From Marinobacter azerbaijanicus (lineage in GTDB: Bacteria; Pseudomonadota; Gammaproteobacteria; Pseudomonadales; Oleiphilaceae): 64,000 nt of DNA. Position 1 is the stretch's first letter. The number at the start of each line of letters is the position of its first letter. The notes below the pieces were generated by a model. It ran no database searches and was not told where the DNA came from. It saw only the letters and a program-made list of their open reading frames with translations. Below, piece by piece: positions 34,070 through 43,142 of this stretch. The stretch spans positions 275,935-339,934 of the forward strand of contig NZ_JASSVS010000006.1 in the NCBI RefSeq assembly GCF_030250645.1. The letters are read 5' to 3'. The translations under genes were made by a program, and so were the position numbers.

Positions 34070-36094
34070 ATGGCTATAAACAGACTCTGGCAACCACTTA
34101 TGGTGGTTGCACTCTCCTCGGCATTACTCACTCCGGCAACAGCAGACCAGGAAGCGGTCGCCGATGGCTCCAGGGCAGACAACAAACATCTGCTTCACGA
34201 TACGCCGCTTCCCGATGGGCACGTGCCGGCCAACGTTAACTACGGTTTCAATGTGATCGGGCGGGATACCCTAGGCGGTATTTCCGACGGCCTCTACACC
34301 GATGTGTGGGCCCATGATGGCTATGCCTACGTGGGCACATTCCAGGAACCGGACTGCACCCGCGCAGGTGTCTACATATCCGACATTCGCGACCCCTTTA
34401 ATCCCACCACCGTCGGAATGATCAAGTCACCGCCGAATACACGCATCAATGACGTGAAGGTGACCCGGATTGATGACCGTACCGTGCTGATTCATTCCCT
34501 CGAGCCCTGCGGGCCACAGGTAGGTAATGGACGAGCCGTTGGCGGGGGCAACGGAGGTCATCAGCAGGGCCAGTTTGGCGTTTCACTGTGGGATGTCACT
34601 GACCCTGCAAAACCTCATGCACTGAAACAGAACTTTCTCGACTTTCCGGTTCACAACGTGTTCCCGTGGACCACGGCCGAGGGTAATACCTATATGCTGG
34701 TGGTGGACGACATCGCTGCCAACGACCTGAAAATCGTAGACATTACCAAGCCCCAGTCCCCCAAACTGATTGCGACCACAGGCATTGAAACATGGCTCGC
34801 GACCAACCCGGAGATTGCGGCTGACGGCCAGTTATTCATGGGCAGCTTCGCTGCATCACTTCTGCATGATGTCTGGGTCAATGACATGAACCCCGGCCCG
34901 GGGGAAAACTGGCAGGCAGTGCTTCCTTACTGGGATGCGGGCTTTATCACGATCGATGTCAATGATCCCTATAACCCCGTCTTCCTCGCGGATTCCACCT
35001 ATCCCGATCCGGACCCGGTGCACAACATATCGCCTCCGGAAGGCAACGCCCATGCAGCTGTTTTCGCCGGCCCCAACTTCGACAAGATCTTTGCCGGAGA
35101 TGAAGATTTTGACTCTCTTTTCACAGCTGTCACGGTAGAGGGTGAAGATTATCGCGCAAGCCAGGGCAGCGATGTGCCGCAGATTGGTCCGGGTGCAGAT
35201 ATCGAAGAAATCGTGGACCAAACCGCTTACGTGGGGCTGGCTTGCGACAGTTCGGTACCGCCAGCCGCCGGTACCGGTGCGAGCATTGCCGTTATCGAGC
35301 GCGGCGCGTGCGCGTTTACAACCAAGGCCCAGGCCGTCCAGGCTGCGGGCTACAGCGCCGGTGTGGTCTTTAACTCGGCCGCAGAGGGCAACTGCGAGGC
35401 CACCGTTTCAATGCTCGTTGAGGCGGACATCCCGATGTTGTTCGTGCCCCGTTCCGCAGGCTTTGCAATGCTGGGAATCGATGGTTATGACCCTGCGCTG
35501 TGCCCCGACAATGAAGCATCCAACCCTCCGCTACCGACACCCTCCTCACTTGGTCTTGTGGCAACCCTGGGGGCGGCATTCGACGGCTGGGGATACCTGC
35601 ATACACTGAACAACGTCAACAGCCAGGTCACTGTCGAGCGCGGTATGGGTGAAGATGCAGAAACCGTGACGGTGGATTACCTCGGCGAGATGGGCTACTA
35701 CGCGCCAGCCGAGGTCACTGATCCGGAGCTTGCCACCGGCGCGGGCGACCTGACCATGCATAACCTGGAAATTGACCCCACCAATCCCGACCGGACCTTC
35801 ATCAGTTGGTATTCGCTGGGTATGCGTGCCGTGGAATGGCGTGAGGGGCATCTGCATGACAACAGCAACGGTGAGGGTGTTGTGTCCTGGAACATGCACG
35901 AAGTCGGTCGGTTTATCGCTGGCGAAGAGTACGGTGACTCTGCCGGGTCCAATTTCTGGGGCGTCCACGTTACGCAGATAGGAGGCGAGCAGTATATTCT
36001 GGGTTCCGATCGTAATACCGGGCTGTGGATCTTTCAGTGGAACTGTGAAGACGCAACCGATGTGCTCTATTGCGAGGCCCCCGCTTCACCCTGA
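34070..36094 (+). CDS. Secreted LVIVD-repeat protein with inserted PA domain
   Basis: 674 residues with a signal peptide (about 1-25, ending TPATAD). The body has LVIVD/beta-propeller type strands, seen as repeated phrases such as VWAHDGYAYVGTF, GVYISDIRDPFNPTTVG, LKIVDITKPQSPKLIATTG and TIDVNDPYNPVFLAD. A protease-associated (PA) domain is inserted at about 380-470 (IAVIERGACAFTTKAQAVQAAG, GVVFNSAAEG, DIPMLFVPRSAGFAML). It ends with an EVGRFIAGEEYGD and GLWIFQW strand pair. No catalytic motif is seen. It is probably periplasmic or released and binds a protein or polymer. A GGGATG element precedes the ATG. A strong terminator hairpin follows. Confidence 0.72.
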   Translation: MAINRLWQPLMVVALSSALLTPATADQEAVADGSRADNKHLLHDTPLPDGHVPANVNYGFNVIGRDTLGGISDGLYTDVWAHDGYAYVGTFQEPDCTRAGVYISDIRDPFNPTTVGMIKSPPNTRINDVKVTRIDDRTVLIHSLEPCGPQVGNGRAVGGGNGGHQQGQFGVSLWDVTDPAKPHALKQNFLDFPVHNVFPWTTAEGNTYMLVVDDIAANDLKIVDITKPQSPKLIATTGIETWLATNPEIAADGQLFMGSFAASLLHDVWVNDMNPGPGENWQAVLPYWDAGFITIDVNDPYNPVFLADSTYPDPDPVHNISPPEGNAHAAVFAGPNFDKIFAGDEDFDSLFTAVTVEGEDYRASQGSDVPQIGPGADIEEIVDQTAYVGLACDSSVPPAAGTGASIAVIERGACAFTTKAQAVQAAGYSAGVVFNSAAEGNCEATVSMLVEADIPMLFVPRSAGFAMLGIDGYDPALCPDNEASNPPLPTPSSLGLVATLGAAFDGWGYLHTLNNVNSQVTVERGMGEDAETVTVDYLGEMGYYAPAEVTDPELATGAGDLTMHNLEIDPTNPDRTFISWYSLGMRAVEWREGHLHDNSNGEGVVSWNMHEVGRFIAGEEYGDSAGSNFWGVHVTQIGGEQYILGSDRNTGLWIFQWNCEDATDVLYCEAPASP

Positions 36095-36100
36095 AACAAC

Positions 36101-36134
36101 CCCCAACCGGACGGCTCCTGCCGTCCGGTTGGGG
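36101..36134 (+). terminator. 14-bp perfect hairpin after the LVIVD gene
   Basis: CCCCAACCGGACGG (36101-36114) pairs perfectly with CCGTCCGGTTGGGG (36121-36134) around CTCCTG. It begins seven bases after the stop codon. No T-run follows, but the stem is strong enough to act as a terminator or mRNA-end protector. Confidence 0.65.
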
Positions 36135-36233
36135 CCTGCCTGTTCCCGGCCAACAAACAAACCCGATGTTGTATGCCCGGTGCTTTCCATGGATTATTGA
36201 ACCCGGACATCGCTTTTACAGGCTGGGAGCTTC

Positions 36234-37127
36234 ATGAATATCCGAACTCTGGAAACCTTTGTCTGGATCGCCAGGCTGGGTAGTTTCCGTGCTGCCGCCA
36301 GCAGGGTCTATGCATCACAACCCTCGGTATCGGCTCGCATTGCCGGGCTGGAAGACCAGCTTGGAATAGAACTGTTTGATCGTTCCGGCAAGAAGATCAC
36401 ACTGACAGCCAAGGGTCGGGAATTTCTGGTGTACGCCGAGAAAATGCTGAGCCTGCATGGCGAGATGTTGCAAGCCGTCGCCAAACCATCGTCCATCCAG
36501 GGCACCATTCGCCTTGCCGTCTCGGAAACCATTGCCCATACCTGGCTGCCTCAGTTGCTGGAACGTGTGAGCGAAGCCTACCCGGCTATCAACCTTGAAC
36601 TGGACGTGGATATCTCCGTCAACCTGGCGGAGAAACTCAAGAACCACGAAATCGACATCGCCTTTCTCATGGGCGGCGTCAACCAGCCCGGCATCATAAA
36701 CCGCGACCTGTGCCGCTACTCACTGACCTGGGTTGCGAGCCCACAGCTGAACATCCCGGAGCAGGCCATGTCTCTGGCGGAACTCGCCACATGGCCAATC
36801 GTAACCTACCCAAGACAGAGTGAGCCCTACATTGCCATCCGCTCACTGGTGGACCCCATGAACCATTCCACCCGCATTCATTCCTGCTCGTCACTTTCAA
36901 CCATCATCCGCATGACGGTGGACGGCCTCGGGGTCAGCGCCCTTCCCCGGGAAATCCTTCAGCGTGAACTGGACACTGGCGTGCTGCGGCAATTCAAGGT
37001 TGATGCCACTGTGCCGGATCTCACCTTCATTGCAGCCTACAGGGCAGCACCAAACAGCAGTGTCGTACACGCAATCGCAGAACTTGCACTGATAACCGCA
37101 AAAGAGCGCACCGGATTGGCCAGATAG
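36234..37127 (+). CDS. LysR family regulator of the adjacent catabolic operon
   Basis: 297 residues, standard for LysR. The winged helix (about 1-60) reads TLETFVWIARLGSFRAAASR and SQPSVSARIAGLEDQLGIEL, with the effector-binding domain after about 90. It is encoded on the same strand directly upstream of the DUF1445-TRAP-Pxp operon, and the 124 bases between hold two inverted repeats of LysR type. It most likely activates that operon on sensing its substrate or an intermediate. GGGAG precedes the ATG. Confidence 0.88.
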   Translation: MNIRTLETFVWIARLGSFRAAASRVYASQPSVSARIAGLEDQLGIELFDRSGKKITLTAKGREFLVYAEKMLSLHGEMLQAVAKPSSIQGTIRLAVSETIAHTWLPQLLERVSEAYPAINLELDVDISVNLAEKLKNHEIDIAFLMGGVNQPGIINRDLCRYSLTWVASPQLNIPEQAMSLAELATWPIVTYPRQSEPYIAIRSLVDPMNHSTRIHSCSSLSTIIRMTVDGLGVSALPREILQRELDTGVLRQFKVDATVPDLTFIAAYRAAPNSSVVHAIAELALITAKERTGLAR

Positions 37128-37169
37128 TCCCCGCAGAGCGTTGAAATACCTGAGTGATCCATTTTTTCT

Positions 37170-37197
37170 ATCAAAACTGATACCAAATTTCGATTTG
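37170..37197. promoter_or_regulatory. Two LysR-type inverted repeats before the catabolic operon
   Basis: ATCA-N4-TGAT at 37170-37181 and CAAAT-TTCG-ATTTG at 37184-37197 are adjacent perfect dyads in an AT-rich stretch 55-82 bases before the DUF1445 start codon. Their size, spacing and position suit a LysR tetramer spanning a regulatory and an activation site. Confidence 0.55.
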
Positions 37198-37251
37198 TGT
37201 TAATCATTACTTCTGCCTTAAATGTAAGAAACTCATCTATCGGGCAGAAAC

Positions 37252-38055
37252 ATGACAAGCATCGCTCAGCTGGACGCACACTCAACACCCCAGGCTGTTC
37301 GCAAAGCCGCGAGAGAAGGCAGCCTGACCGGGCCAACATCCGGGCTTGCCAGCGGTTATGTCCAGGTCAATCTGGTCATCCTGCCGGAATCCCAGGCTGC
37401 GGGCTTCCTGCGTTTCTGCCAGGCCAACCCCAAGCCATGCCCTCTGCTGGCAGTCAGTGAGCCTGGCGCTCGCACCTGCACCCTTTTAGGCCGTGATCTG
37501 GACATCGCCCGCGATGTGCCAGCCTATCGGATCTACCGCCATGGTCAGGTGAGTGACACCCGTACGGATGTGGCGGAAGACTGGCGGGACGACCTGGTGA
37601 CCTTTGCTCTTGGCTGCTCCTTTACCTTCGAGCACGCTCTGATCAGCGCCGGGATTCAGGTGCGCCACATAGACGAGGTCAGAAACGTGCCGATGTACAA
37701 CACCTCTGTACCACTGACTCCGGCAGGTGGTTTTGGCGGCAACCTGGTTGTCTCGATGCGACCGTTTGTGGCCGCTGACGCCATTCGCGCCATCCAGATT
37801 ACTACCCGTTACCCGCAGGTACACGGGTCTCCCGTGCACCTGGGCAATCCATCACTGATCGGCGTTTCCGACCTGAGCGCGCCGGATTACGGCGACTCCG
37901 TTTCCGTGGGCGCCGATGAGATTCCGGTATTCTGGGCCTGTGGCGTTACACCGCAACAGGTTCTGATCGATTCCGGTGTCGAGTTTGCGATCACCCACAG
38001 CCCGGGGCACATGCTGGTCACGGATATTCCTGACAACAGCCTGGCCCTGTTCTGA
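37252..38055 (+). CDS. DUF1445 protein (putative hydro-lyase, D-glutamate cyclase-like)
   Basis: 267 residues, family length. Conserved stretches seen are SGYVQVNLVILPE, DVPAYRIYRHGQ, VTFALGCSFTFEHALI, MYNTSVPLTPAG and HSPGHMLVTDIPD. Bacterial DUF1445 proteins are called putative hydro-lyases. The mammalian homologue converts D-glutamate to 5-oxo-D-proline. Here it is the first gene of an operon that ends in the three subunits of 5-oxoprolinase, so a role in making or opening a pyroglutamate-like ring is a reasonable inference. Confidence 0.82.
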   Translation: MTSIAQLDAHSTPQAVRKAAREGSLTGPTSGLASGYVQVNLVILPESQAAGFLRFCQANPKPCPLLAVSEPGARTCTLLGRDLDIARDVPAYRIYRHGQVSDTRTDVAEDWRDDLVTFALGCSFTFEHALISAGIQVRHIDEVRNVPMYNTSVPLTPAGGFGGNLVVSMRPFVAADAIRAIQITTRYPQVHGSPVHLGNPSLIGVSDLSAPDYGDSVSVGADEIPVFWACGVTPQQVLIDSGVEFAITHSPGHMLVTDIPDNSLALF

Positions 38056-38093
38056 CCAGAACCAACCCCGACGAAGACCATGAGGAAAATACC

Positions 38094-39158
38094 ATGAATA
38101 CAAAAACAGCCCTCGTTTCAGCCTCCCTGATTGGCCTGGCCTTTGCCAGTTCACCTGCGCTGGCGCAGGACCTGGACAAGACCAGCTTCAACTATGTGGG
38201 AAGCTGGAGCAGCCTGTCCCTGTACCAGAACTTCGAGCGCCCATTCTGGGAGAAACACGTTCCGGAAGCCTCTGATGGCCAGATCACGACTGAAGTCACC
38301 ACCTTTGACCAGATGGGCCTGGGCGGTGGTGAGGTCTACCGACTGATGAGCCGCAACGTCATCGAAGTCACCTCGACAGTGGCCGATTATGCGGTCGAGG
38401 ATGCCCCGGAACTGGAAGGGCTGGACATGCCCATGATCGCTCCGGACGTGGAGACAGCCCGTAAAGTGGCAGAAGCCTATCGCCCGGTTCTCGCCGATGC
38501 GTTTGAACAGCGTTACGACGGTGCCCATCTGCTGGCCGTTGTGCCTTACCCTTCGCAAATGGTGTTCTGCAACGCCGACATCGACGGCCTGAGTGACCTC
38601 AAGGGCATGAAAGTTCGCGCCAGCGGTCGTACCACTGCCGAATTCCTTCAGGCTCTGGGTGCCGAAGGCATCACACTGAATTTCAGTGAAGTACCCGGCG
38701 CGTTGCAGCGTGGCGTTATCGACTGCGCCGTGACCGGTTCCCTCTCCGGTTACAGCTCTGGCTGGCACGAAGTATCCACCCATCTGTACCCGCTGCCGGT
38801 CGGCGGCTGGGACCACGTGGTTACTGCCATGAATGGCAAGAAATGGAACTCACTGTCAGAAGAAACCCAACAGTGGCTGACTGCTGAAATCAAGGAAAAC
38901 TATGAAGACCCGGTCTGGGCCTCTGCGGTAGAGGAGACCAAAGAAGGCATCGCCTGCCTGACCGGCAACGGTGAATGCTCCCGCGGTGACGCCGGAGACA
39001 TGGTACTGGTGGAAGCCACTGATAATGACTTCACCGAAGCCGCCCGCCATCTGGAAGAAACCCTGTTGCCTAACTGGGCACAGCGCGTCGACCAACAATG
39101 GGTTGATCGCTGGAACGAAACCGTAGGTGAAGTAACCGGACTGAGCGCGTCCAAGTAA
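38094..39158 (+). CDS. TRAP transporter periplasmic binding subunit (DctP type)
   Basis: 354 residues with a signal peptide cut after ALAQ near residue 25. The mature part has the DctP features: VFCNADIDGLSDLKGMKVRA with the substrate-binding arginine in VRASGRTTAEFLQALG, then VPGALQRGVIDCAVTG. TRAP systems import carboxylates, and the conserved arginine means that the cargo carries a carboxylate. It is 38 bases after DUF1445 and precedes both permease genes. Confidence 0.9.
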   Translation: MNTKTALVSASLIGLAFASSPALAQDLDKTSFNYVGSWSSLSLYQNFERPFWEKHVPEASDGQITTEVTTFDQMGLGGGEVYRLMSRNVIEVTSTVADYAVEDAPELEGLDMPMIAPDVETARKVAEAYRPVLADAFEQRYDGAHLLAVVPYPSQMVFCNADIDGLSDLKGMKVRASGRTTAEFLQALGAEGITLNFSEVPGALQRGVIDCAVTGSLSGYSSGWHEVSTHLYPLPVGGWDHVVTAMNGKKWNSLSEETQQWLTAEIKENYEDPVWASAVEETKEGIACLTGNGECSRGDAGDMVLVEATDNDFTEAARHLEETLLPNWAQRVDQQWVDRWNETVGEVTGLSASK

Positions 39159-39222
39159 CACGCCTCTCACCCATAACGGCGACCGGGGTGGTCACACTGC
39201 CCCGGTCGGTCTGGAGAATAAC

Positions 39223-39819
39223 ATGTTGCAACAGGTGAACTCGTTTCTCGACCGCGTGCTCGCGGGCGTTAAAGTCGGCTCGCTCTGGTTTGCCCGGGCA
39301 GGGGGCGTGATGATCCTGCTGACTGTGGCCCTGGTTACTATCGAAGTGGCCTCACGGGTATTCATGGGTCGCTCAGCGGTCCATGCCACTGAGCTGACCG
39401 GTTACATCATGGCCATCAGCGCCAGTTGGTCCTTCGCCTACACTCTGATGTGCAAGGCGCATATCCGCATTGATGCCCTGTACCTGACTTTTCCCATGAA
39501 AGTCCGAGGCGTGCTTGACCTGGTCGCTCTACTGGCACTGGCGATGTTCTCCATTCTGGTGGTCGACGCGGTTTTCTCAGTCCTCAGCCACTCCTATAGC
39601 GGCGGATCGACAGCCAACACGCCACTGGGCACCCCGTTGTGGATGCCACAGGCGTTGTGGTTTGTGGGATTGGTCTGGTTTGGTTTTGCCGTGTGTGTAG
39701 TTTCCCTGAGAGCCTTTTTCGGTTTGCTCAGCGGCGACACCGAAGGTGTGCAGAAGCTGGCGGGCAGTCCGACGCTGGACGAACAGATTAGCGATGAAAA
39801 CAGGGAAGCACGTTCATGA
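39223..39819 (+). CDS. TRAP transporter small permease (DctQ type)
   Basis: 198 residues, four hydrophobic helices (about 20-42, 58-78, 100-120, 145-168), with RSAVHATELTGYIMAISASW and HIRIDALYLTFP, typical of DctQ. It pairs with the large permease, whose gene overlaps its end by four bases, an arrangement that suggests translational coupling. GGAG seven bases before the ATG. Confidence 0.87.
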   Translation: MLQQVNSFLDRVLAGVKVGSLWFARAGGVMILLTVALVTIEVASRVFMGRSAVHATELTGYIMAISASWSFAYTLMCKAHIRIDALYLTFPMKVRGVLDLVALLALAMFSILVVDAVFSVLSHSYSGGSTANTPLGTPLWMPQALWFVGLVWFGFAVCVVSLRAFFGLLSGDTEGVQKLAGSPTLDEQISDENREARS

Positions 39820-41099
39820 TTATCACCGCTCTGGTTATTCTGATGGTTCTGCTTCTCCTGAGCGTTCCTGTCGCCGCCACGCTGATTGCTCTGGCCCTGG
39901 TCCTGGCGGAACTGTTCTCGCCGTTCCCGCTGCTCAACGCGATGGGGGACGTGCTCTGGTCTGCGTCTGACAAATACCTGCTGATAGCCATACCCCTGTT
40001 CATCCTGCTGGGGGAGATTCTGGTGCGCACCGGCATTGCCCGTGGCACCTACCGTTCCCTGGAAAGCTGGATGTCCTGGCTACCGGGGGGCCTGCTGCAT
40101 GCAAACATTGGCACTGCAACCCTGTTCTCGGCCACCTCTGGCTCCAGCGTTGCCACGGCGGCCACGATCGGTACCGTGGCGCTTCCGCAGGGCAAGGAAA
40201 TGGGTTACGACCCCAAGCTGTTCACCGGTTCCATTGCCGCTGGCGGCACCCTGGGCATCATGATTCCGCCATCGATCAACCTGATTGTCTATGGATTTCT
40301 GACCGAAACCTCGATTCCGCAGCTGTTTGCTGCCGGTCTGATACCGGGTCTGCTGCTTGCTCTCATGTTCGTTGTAGGCACAGCCCTGATCTGTATCTGG
40401 AAGCCGAGTCTGGGTGGGCCCAGCGTGTCACACAGCTGGGGGGAGCGGTTTTCCGGTCTCAAACACCTGGTGCCGGTGTTGACGCTGTTCGGTATTGTGG
40501 TCGGGTCCATCTATGCCGGCGTGGCAACACCTACCGAAGCGGCCTCCCTGGGTGTTCTGGGCGCCATGATAATCGCCCTATCCATGGGCAAACTGTCCGT
40601 TAACGTAATTGTCCAGGCCCTGGACGGCACCATGAAGACCACCGGCATGATCATGCTGATCATCATTGCCTCTTATTTCCTGAACTTTGTACTGGCCTCA
40701 GCGGGAGTAACCCGCGAGCTGACCGCTTTCCTGGAAAACGCCGGTCTTGGTCCCTATTCCACTCTGGTGCTGGCCATCCTGCTCTACATCATTCTCGGGT
40801 TCTTTATTGAAACCCTGTCGTTGATGGTCATCACCATACCCATTGTCGCCCCGATCCTGATCGGCCTGGGTTTCGACTCCGTGTGGCTTGGCATCCTGAT
40901 TATTCTGCTCATTGAAATGGCACTGATCACACCGCCGGTGGGGCTCAACCTCTACGTAGTGCAGGGTGTCCGAAAGGGCGGGCCGTTCAGTGATGTGATG
41001 AAAGGCGCCATGCCCTACGTCGGCATCATGTTCCTGATGGCGATCCTGCTGGTGCTGTTCCCTCAGGTGGCCACGTTCCTCCCGGAGCTGATGAAGTGA
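39816..41099 (+). CDS. TRAP transporter large permease (DctM type)
   Basis: 427 residues, about twelve hydrophobic helices. It has the LFILLGEILVRTGIARGTY start, the TATLFSATSGSSVATAATIG motif, GTLGIMIPPSINLIVYG and a second-half GFFIETLSLMVITIPIVAP, all typical of DctM. It forms the sodium-driven import channel of the TRAP system. The next gene follows after 32 bases. Confidence 0.9.
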   Translation: MIITALVILMVLLLLSVPVAATLIALALVLAELFSPFPLLNAMGDVLWSASDKYLLIAIPLFILLGEILVRTGIARGTYRSLESWMSWLPGGLLHANIGTATLFSATSGSSVATAATIGTVALPQGKEMGYDPKLFTGSIAAGGTLGIMIPPSINLIVYGFLTETSIPQLFAAGLIPGLLLALMFVVGTALICIWKPSLGGPSVSHSWGERFSGLKHLVPVLTLFGIVVGSIYAGVATPTEAASLGVLGAMIIALSMGKLSVNVIVQALDGTMKTTGMIMLIIIASYFLNFVLASAGVTRELTAFLENAGLGPYSTLVLAILLYIILGFFIETLSLMVITIPIVAPILIGLGFDSVWLGILIILLIEMALITPPVGLNLYVVQGVRKGGPFSDVMKGAMPYVGIMFLMAILLVLFPQVATFLPELMK

Positions 41100-41131
41100 A
41101 CGACCATGAACCCCATTGACGGAGTGATCCA

Positions 41132-41809
41132 ATGACAAACTTCCAATTTGCAGACAGCCAGGAAACCATTGCAGTTGATGTACGCCAACTTGTCATCGCC
41201 GGCTGGGCAGGACGGGTGCAGTCGGCCATCGACGAACACATCGAAGAGCTGAAGGAGATCGGCGTAACCCCGCCCTCCAGCACCCCGCTGTTCTACCGCG
41301 TGGCAGTAAACCAACTGACCACGGCTCCGGCTATCCAGGTGCTGGGTGAGGCGACCAGCGGCGAAGTGGAAGTGGTTCTGATCGGCAGCAACCAGGGTAC
41401 GCTGGTCGGCATTGGCTCCGATCACACCGACCGTGAGGCCGAAGCCTGGTCCGTAGCCCATTCCAAGCAGGTATGCGCCAAACCCGTCAGCCCCCAGGTA
41501 TGGCGGCTGGGGAGTGTCATCGAGCACTGGGACCAGCTGCAGATGGCCTCCTACGTCACCATTGACGGCAAGGAAGAGCTTTACCAGGAAGGCCCGGTGA
41601 CCGGCCTGCTGCATCCTGCGGAGCTGTTGCGCCGCTTCGGGCTGGACACAGCCGAGCTGGCTCCCGGTCAGGCCATGCTCTGCGGCACCCTGCCAGTCAT
41701 CGGTGAGCTGCGACCCGGTAACGCCTTCCGCATGGTCCTGAAAGACCCGGTTGCCGGGCGCGAGCTTCGGCACCGGTATGACATCCACACCCTGCCGGTG
41801 GTCGCATGA
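41132..41809 (+). CDS. DUF2848 family protein, FAH-like fold suspected
   Basis: 225 residues. VGIGSDHTDREAEAWSVAHS and the C-terminal CGTLPVIGELRPGNAFRMVL stretch resemble the metal-binding and closing strands of fumarylacetoacetate hydrolase-type enzymes. I therefore suspect a hydrolase, decarboxylase or hydratase acting on an oxo-acid. The family itself is uncharacterised. It is translationally coupled to the amidase (ATGA overlap) and lies within the LysR-controlled operon. GGAG precedes the ATG. Confidence 0.75.
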   Translation: MTNFQFADSQETIAVDVRQLVIAGWAGRVQSAIDEHIEELKEIGVTPPSSTPLFYRVAVNQLTTAPAIQVLGEATSGEVEVVLIGSNQGTLVGIGSDHTDREAEAWSVAHSKQVCAKPVSPQVWRLGSVIEHWDQLQMASYVTIDGKEELYQEGPVTGLLHPAELLRRFGLDTAELAPGQAMLCGTLPVIGELRPGNAFRMVLKDPVAGRELRHRYDIHTLPVVA

Positions 41810-43137
41810 ATCAGCCTACCCCACTTGCCAAACTGCTCGACGACATGAACAGTGGCCAAAAGCGGGCCACGGAGCTGCTGGACAGTTGCCTGGCCCAGAC
41901 CGACACCTACGACGATGCCAAAGCCCAGGTCTACACCAGGCGCTTTGATATAGCCGCGCGCGCCGAGGCCGACGCCACTGACCGCCTTCGCCATGCCAAG
42001 GTGCCGGTTGGACAACTTGCCGGGCTGCCCATTGCCCTCAAAGCACTGTTTGACGTGGCCGGCGAAGTCACCCATTCGGGGTCCCAGGGCTGGCAAGCAC
42101 CGGCAAAATCCGATGCGGTCATTGTTTCCCGTTTGCGGCGTGAAGGCGCGGTGATCACCGGCCATACCAACATGACCGAGTTTGCGTACTCCGGCGTGGG
42201 ACTGAACCCCCACTACGGCACACCGGATAACCCTCTGGCGCCTGGTCGCATTCCCGGCGGCTCGTCCTCTGGCGCTGCAGTGGCGGTAGCCCGGGGAATG
42301 GCGAGGGGGGCGATCGGAACTGATACCGGCGGTTCTGTGCGCATTCCGGCAGCGTTCTGTGGCCTGGTGGGTTTCAAACCCTCCCAGTCCCGCGTTCCCC
42401 GCGAAGGCACTTACCCACTTTCCGACAGTCTCGATTCCATCGGCCCTATCGCGCCCACAGTGGACTGCTGTGCCCGTCTCGATGCGGTACTGTCCGGACG
42501 CCGATACCAGCCACTCAGGCCGTTTCCACTGAAGGGCCTGCGCTTTGTGGTCCCCACTGATTACATGCTGGACGGTCTCGATGAGACCATTGCACAGGCA
42601 TTTACCCGCAGCCTGACTATTCTGCGCAACGCCGGCGCCAGCATTATTGAAGCGCCTGCGCCAGTACTTGCTGCAATCCCTGAGCTCATGGAGGGCGGAG
42701 GCTTCACTGCTGCCGAAAGCTACTTCGTTCACCGCCAGTCTCTGGCTGACCACGGGGACCAGTACGACCCCCGCGTGCGTAGCCGGATAGAACGTGGCGC
42801 TGCCATTACCGCCGCCGATTACCTGGAACTCTGTCGCCGACGACAGCAACGCAAGCAGGAGGCGGACGAATGGCTGCAGGATTACGATGGCCTGCTGGCC
42901 CCCACGGTGCCGGTGGTCCCCCCGCGTTTCGAGGAACTGGCTGCTGATGAGGATTACGCCCGCCTGAACCTGCTGGTCCTGCGTAATCCCACCGTGGCGA
43001 ACATGCTGGACCTGTGCGCCATTACCCTTCCCAACCACAAGCCCGGTGACCTGCCTTGCGGGCTGATGCTGATTGGCCGCAATGGTGCGGATGACACGCT
43101 GTTGCGGCTGGCGCAGGGTATTGAGCAGGTGTTGTAA
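41806..43137 (+). CDS. Amidase (amidase-signature family)
   Basis: 443 residues. The Ser-cisSer-Lys triad is complete: Lys79 in ALKALFDVAG, Ser153 in the PGGSSSG loop and Ser177 in GTDTGGSVRIP. It hydrolyses a carbon-nitrogen bond of an amide, with release of ammonia or an amine. It is of the short AtzE/GatA-like type, but no gatB or gatC is nearby, so a catabolic role is more likely than tRNA amidation. It is a key clue that the substrate of the operon carries an amide. Confidence 0.87.
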   Translation: MNQPTPLAKLLDDMNSGQKRATELLDSCLAQTDTYDDAKAQVYTRRFDIAARAEADATDRLRHAKVPVGQLAGLPIALKALFDVAGEVTHSGSQGWQAPAKSDAVIVSRLRREGAVITGHTNMTEFAYSGVGLNPHYGTPDNPLAPGRIPGGSSSGAAVAVARGMARGAIGTDTGGSVRIPAAFCGLVGFKPSQSRVPREGTYPLSDSLDSIGPIAPTVDCCARLDAVLSGRRYQPLRPFPLKGLRFVVPTDYMLDGLDETIAQAFTRSLTILRNAGASIIEAPAPVLAAIPELMEGGGFTAAESYFVHRQSLADHGDQYDPRVRSRIERGAAITAADYLELCRRRQQRKQEADEWLQDYDGLLAPTVPVVPPRFEELAADEDYARLNLLVLRNPTVANMLDLCAITLPNHKPGDLPCGLMLIGRNGADDTLLRLAQGIEQVL

Positions 43138-43142
43138 CGATC

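Noticed and set aside
36101..36134. REP-like repetitive element
   Set aside because: I found no second copy of this 14-bp arm in the window, so it is treated as a terminator hairpin.
41668..43038. 456-codon open frame antisense to the amidase
   Set aside because: The composition is low-complexity, rich in His, Gln and Gly, and the plus strand has a complete amidase with its catalytic triad.
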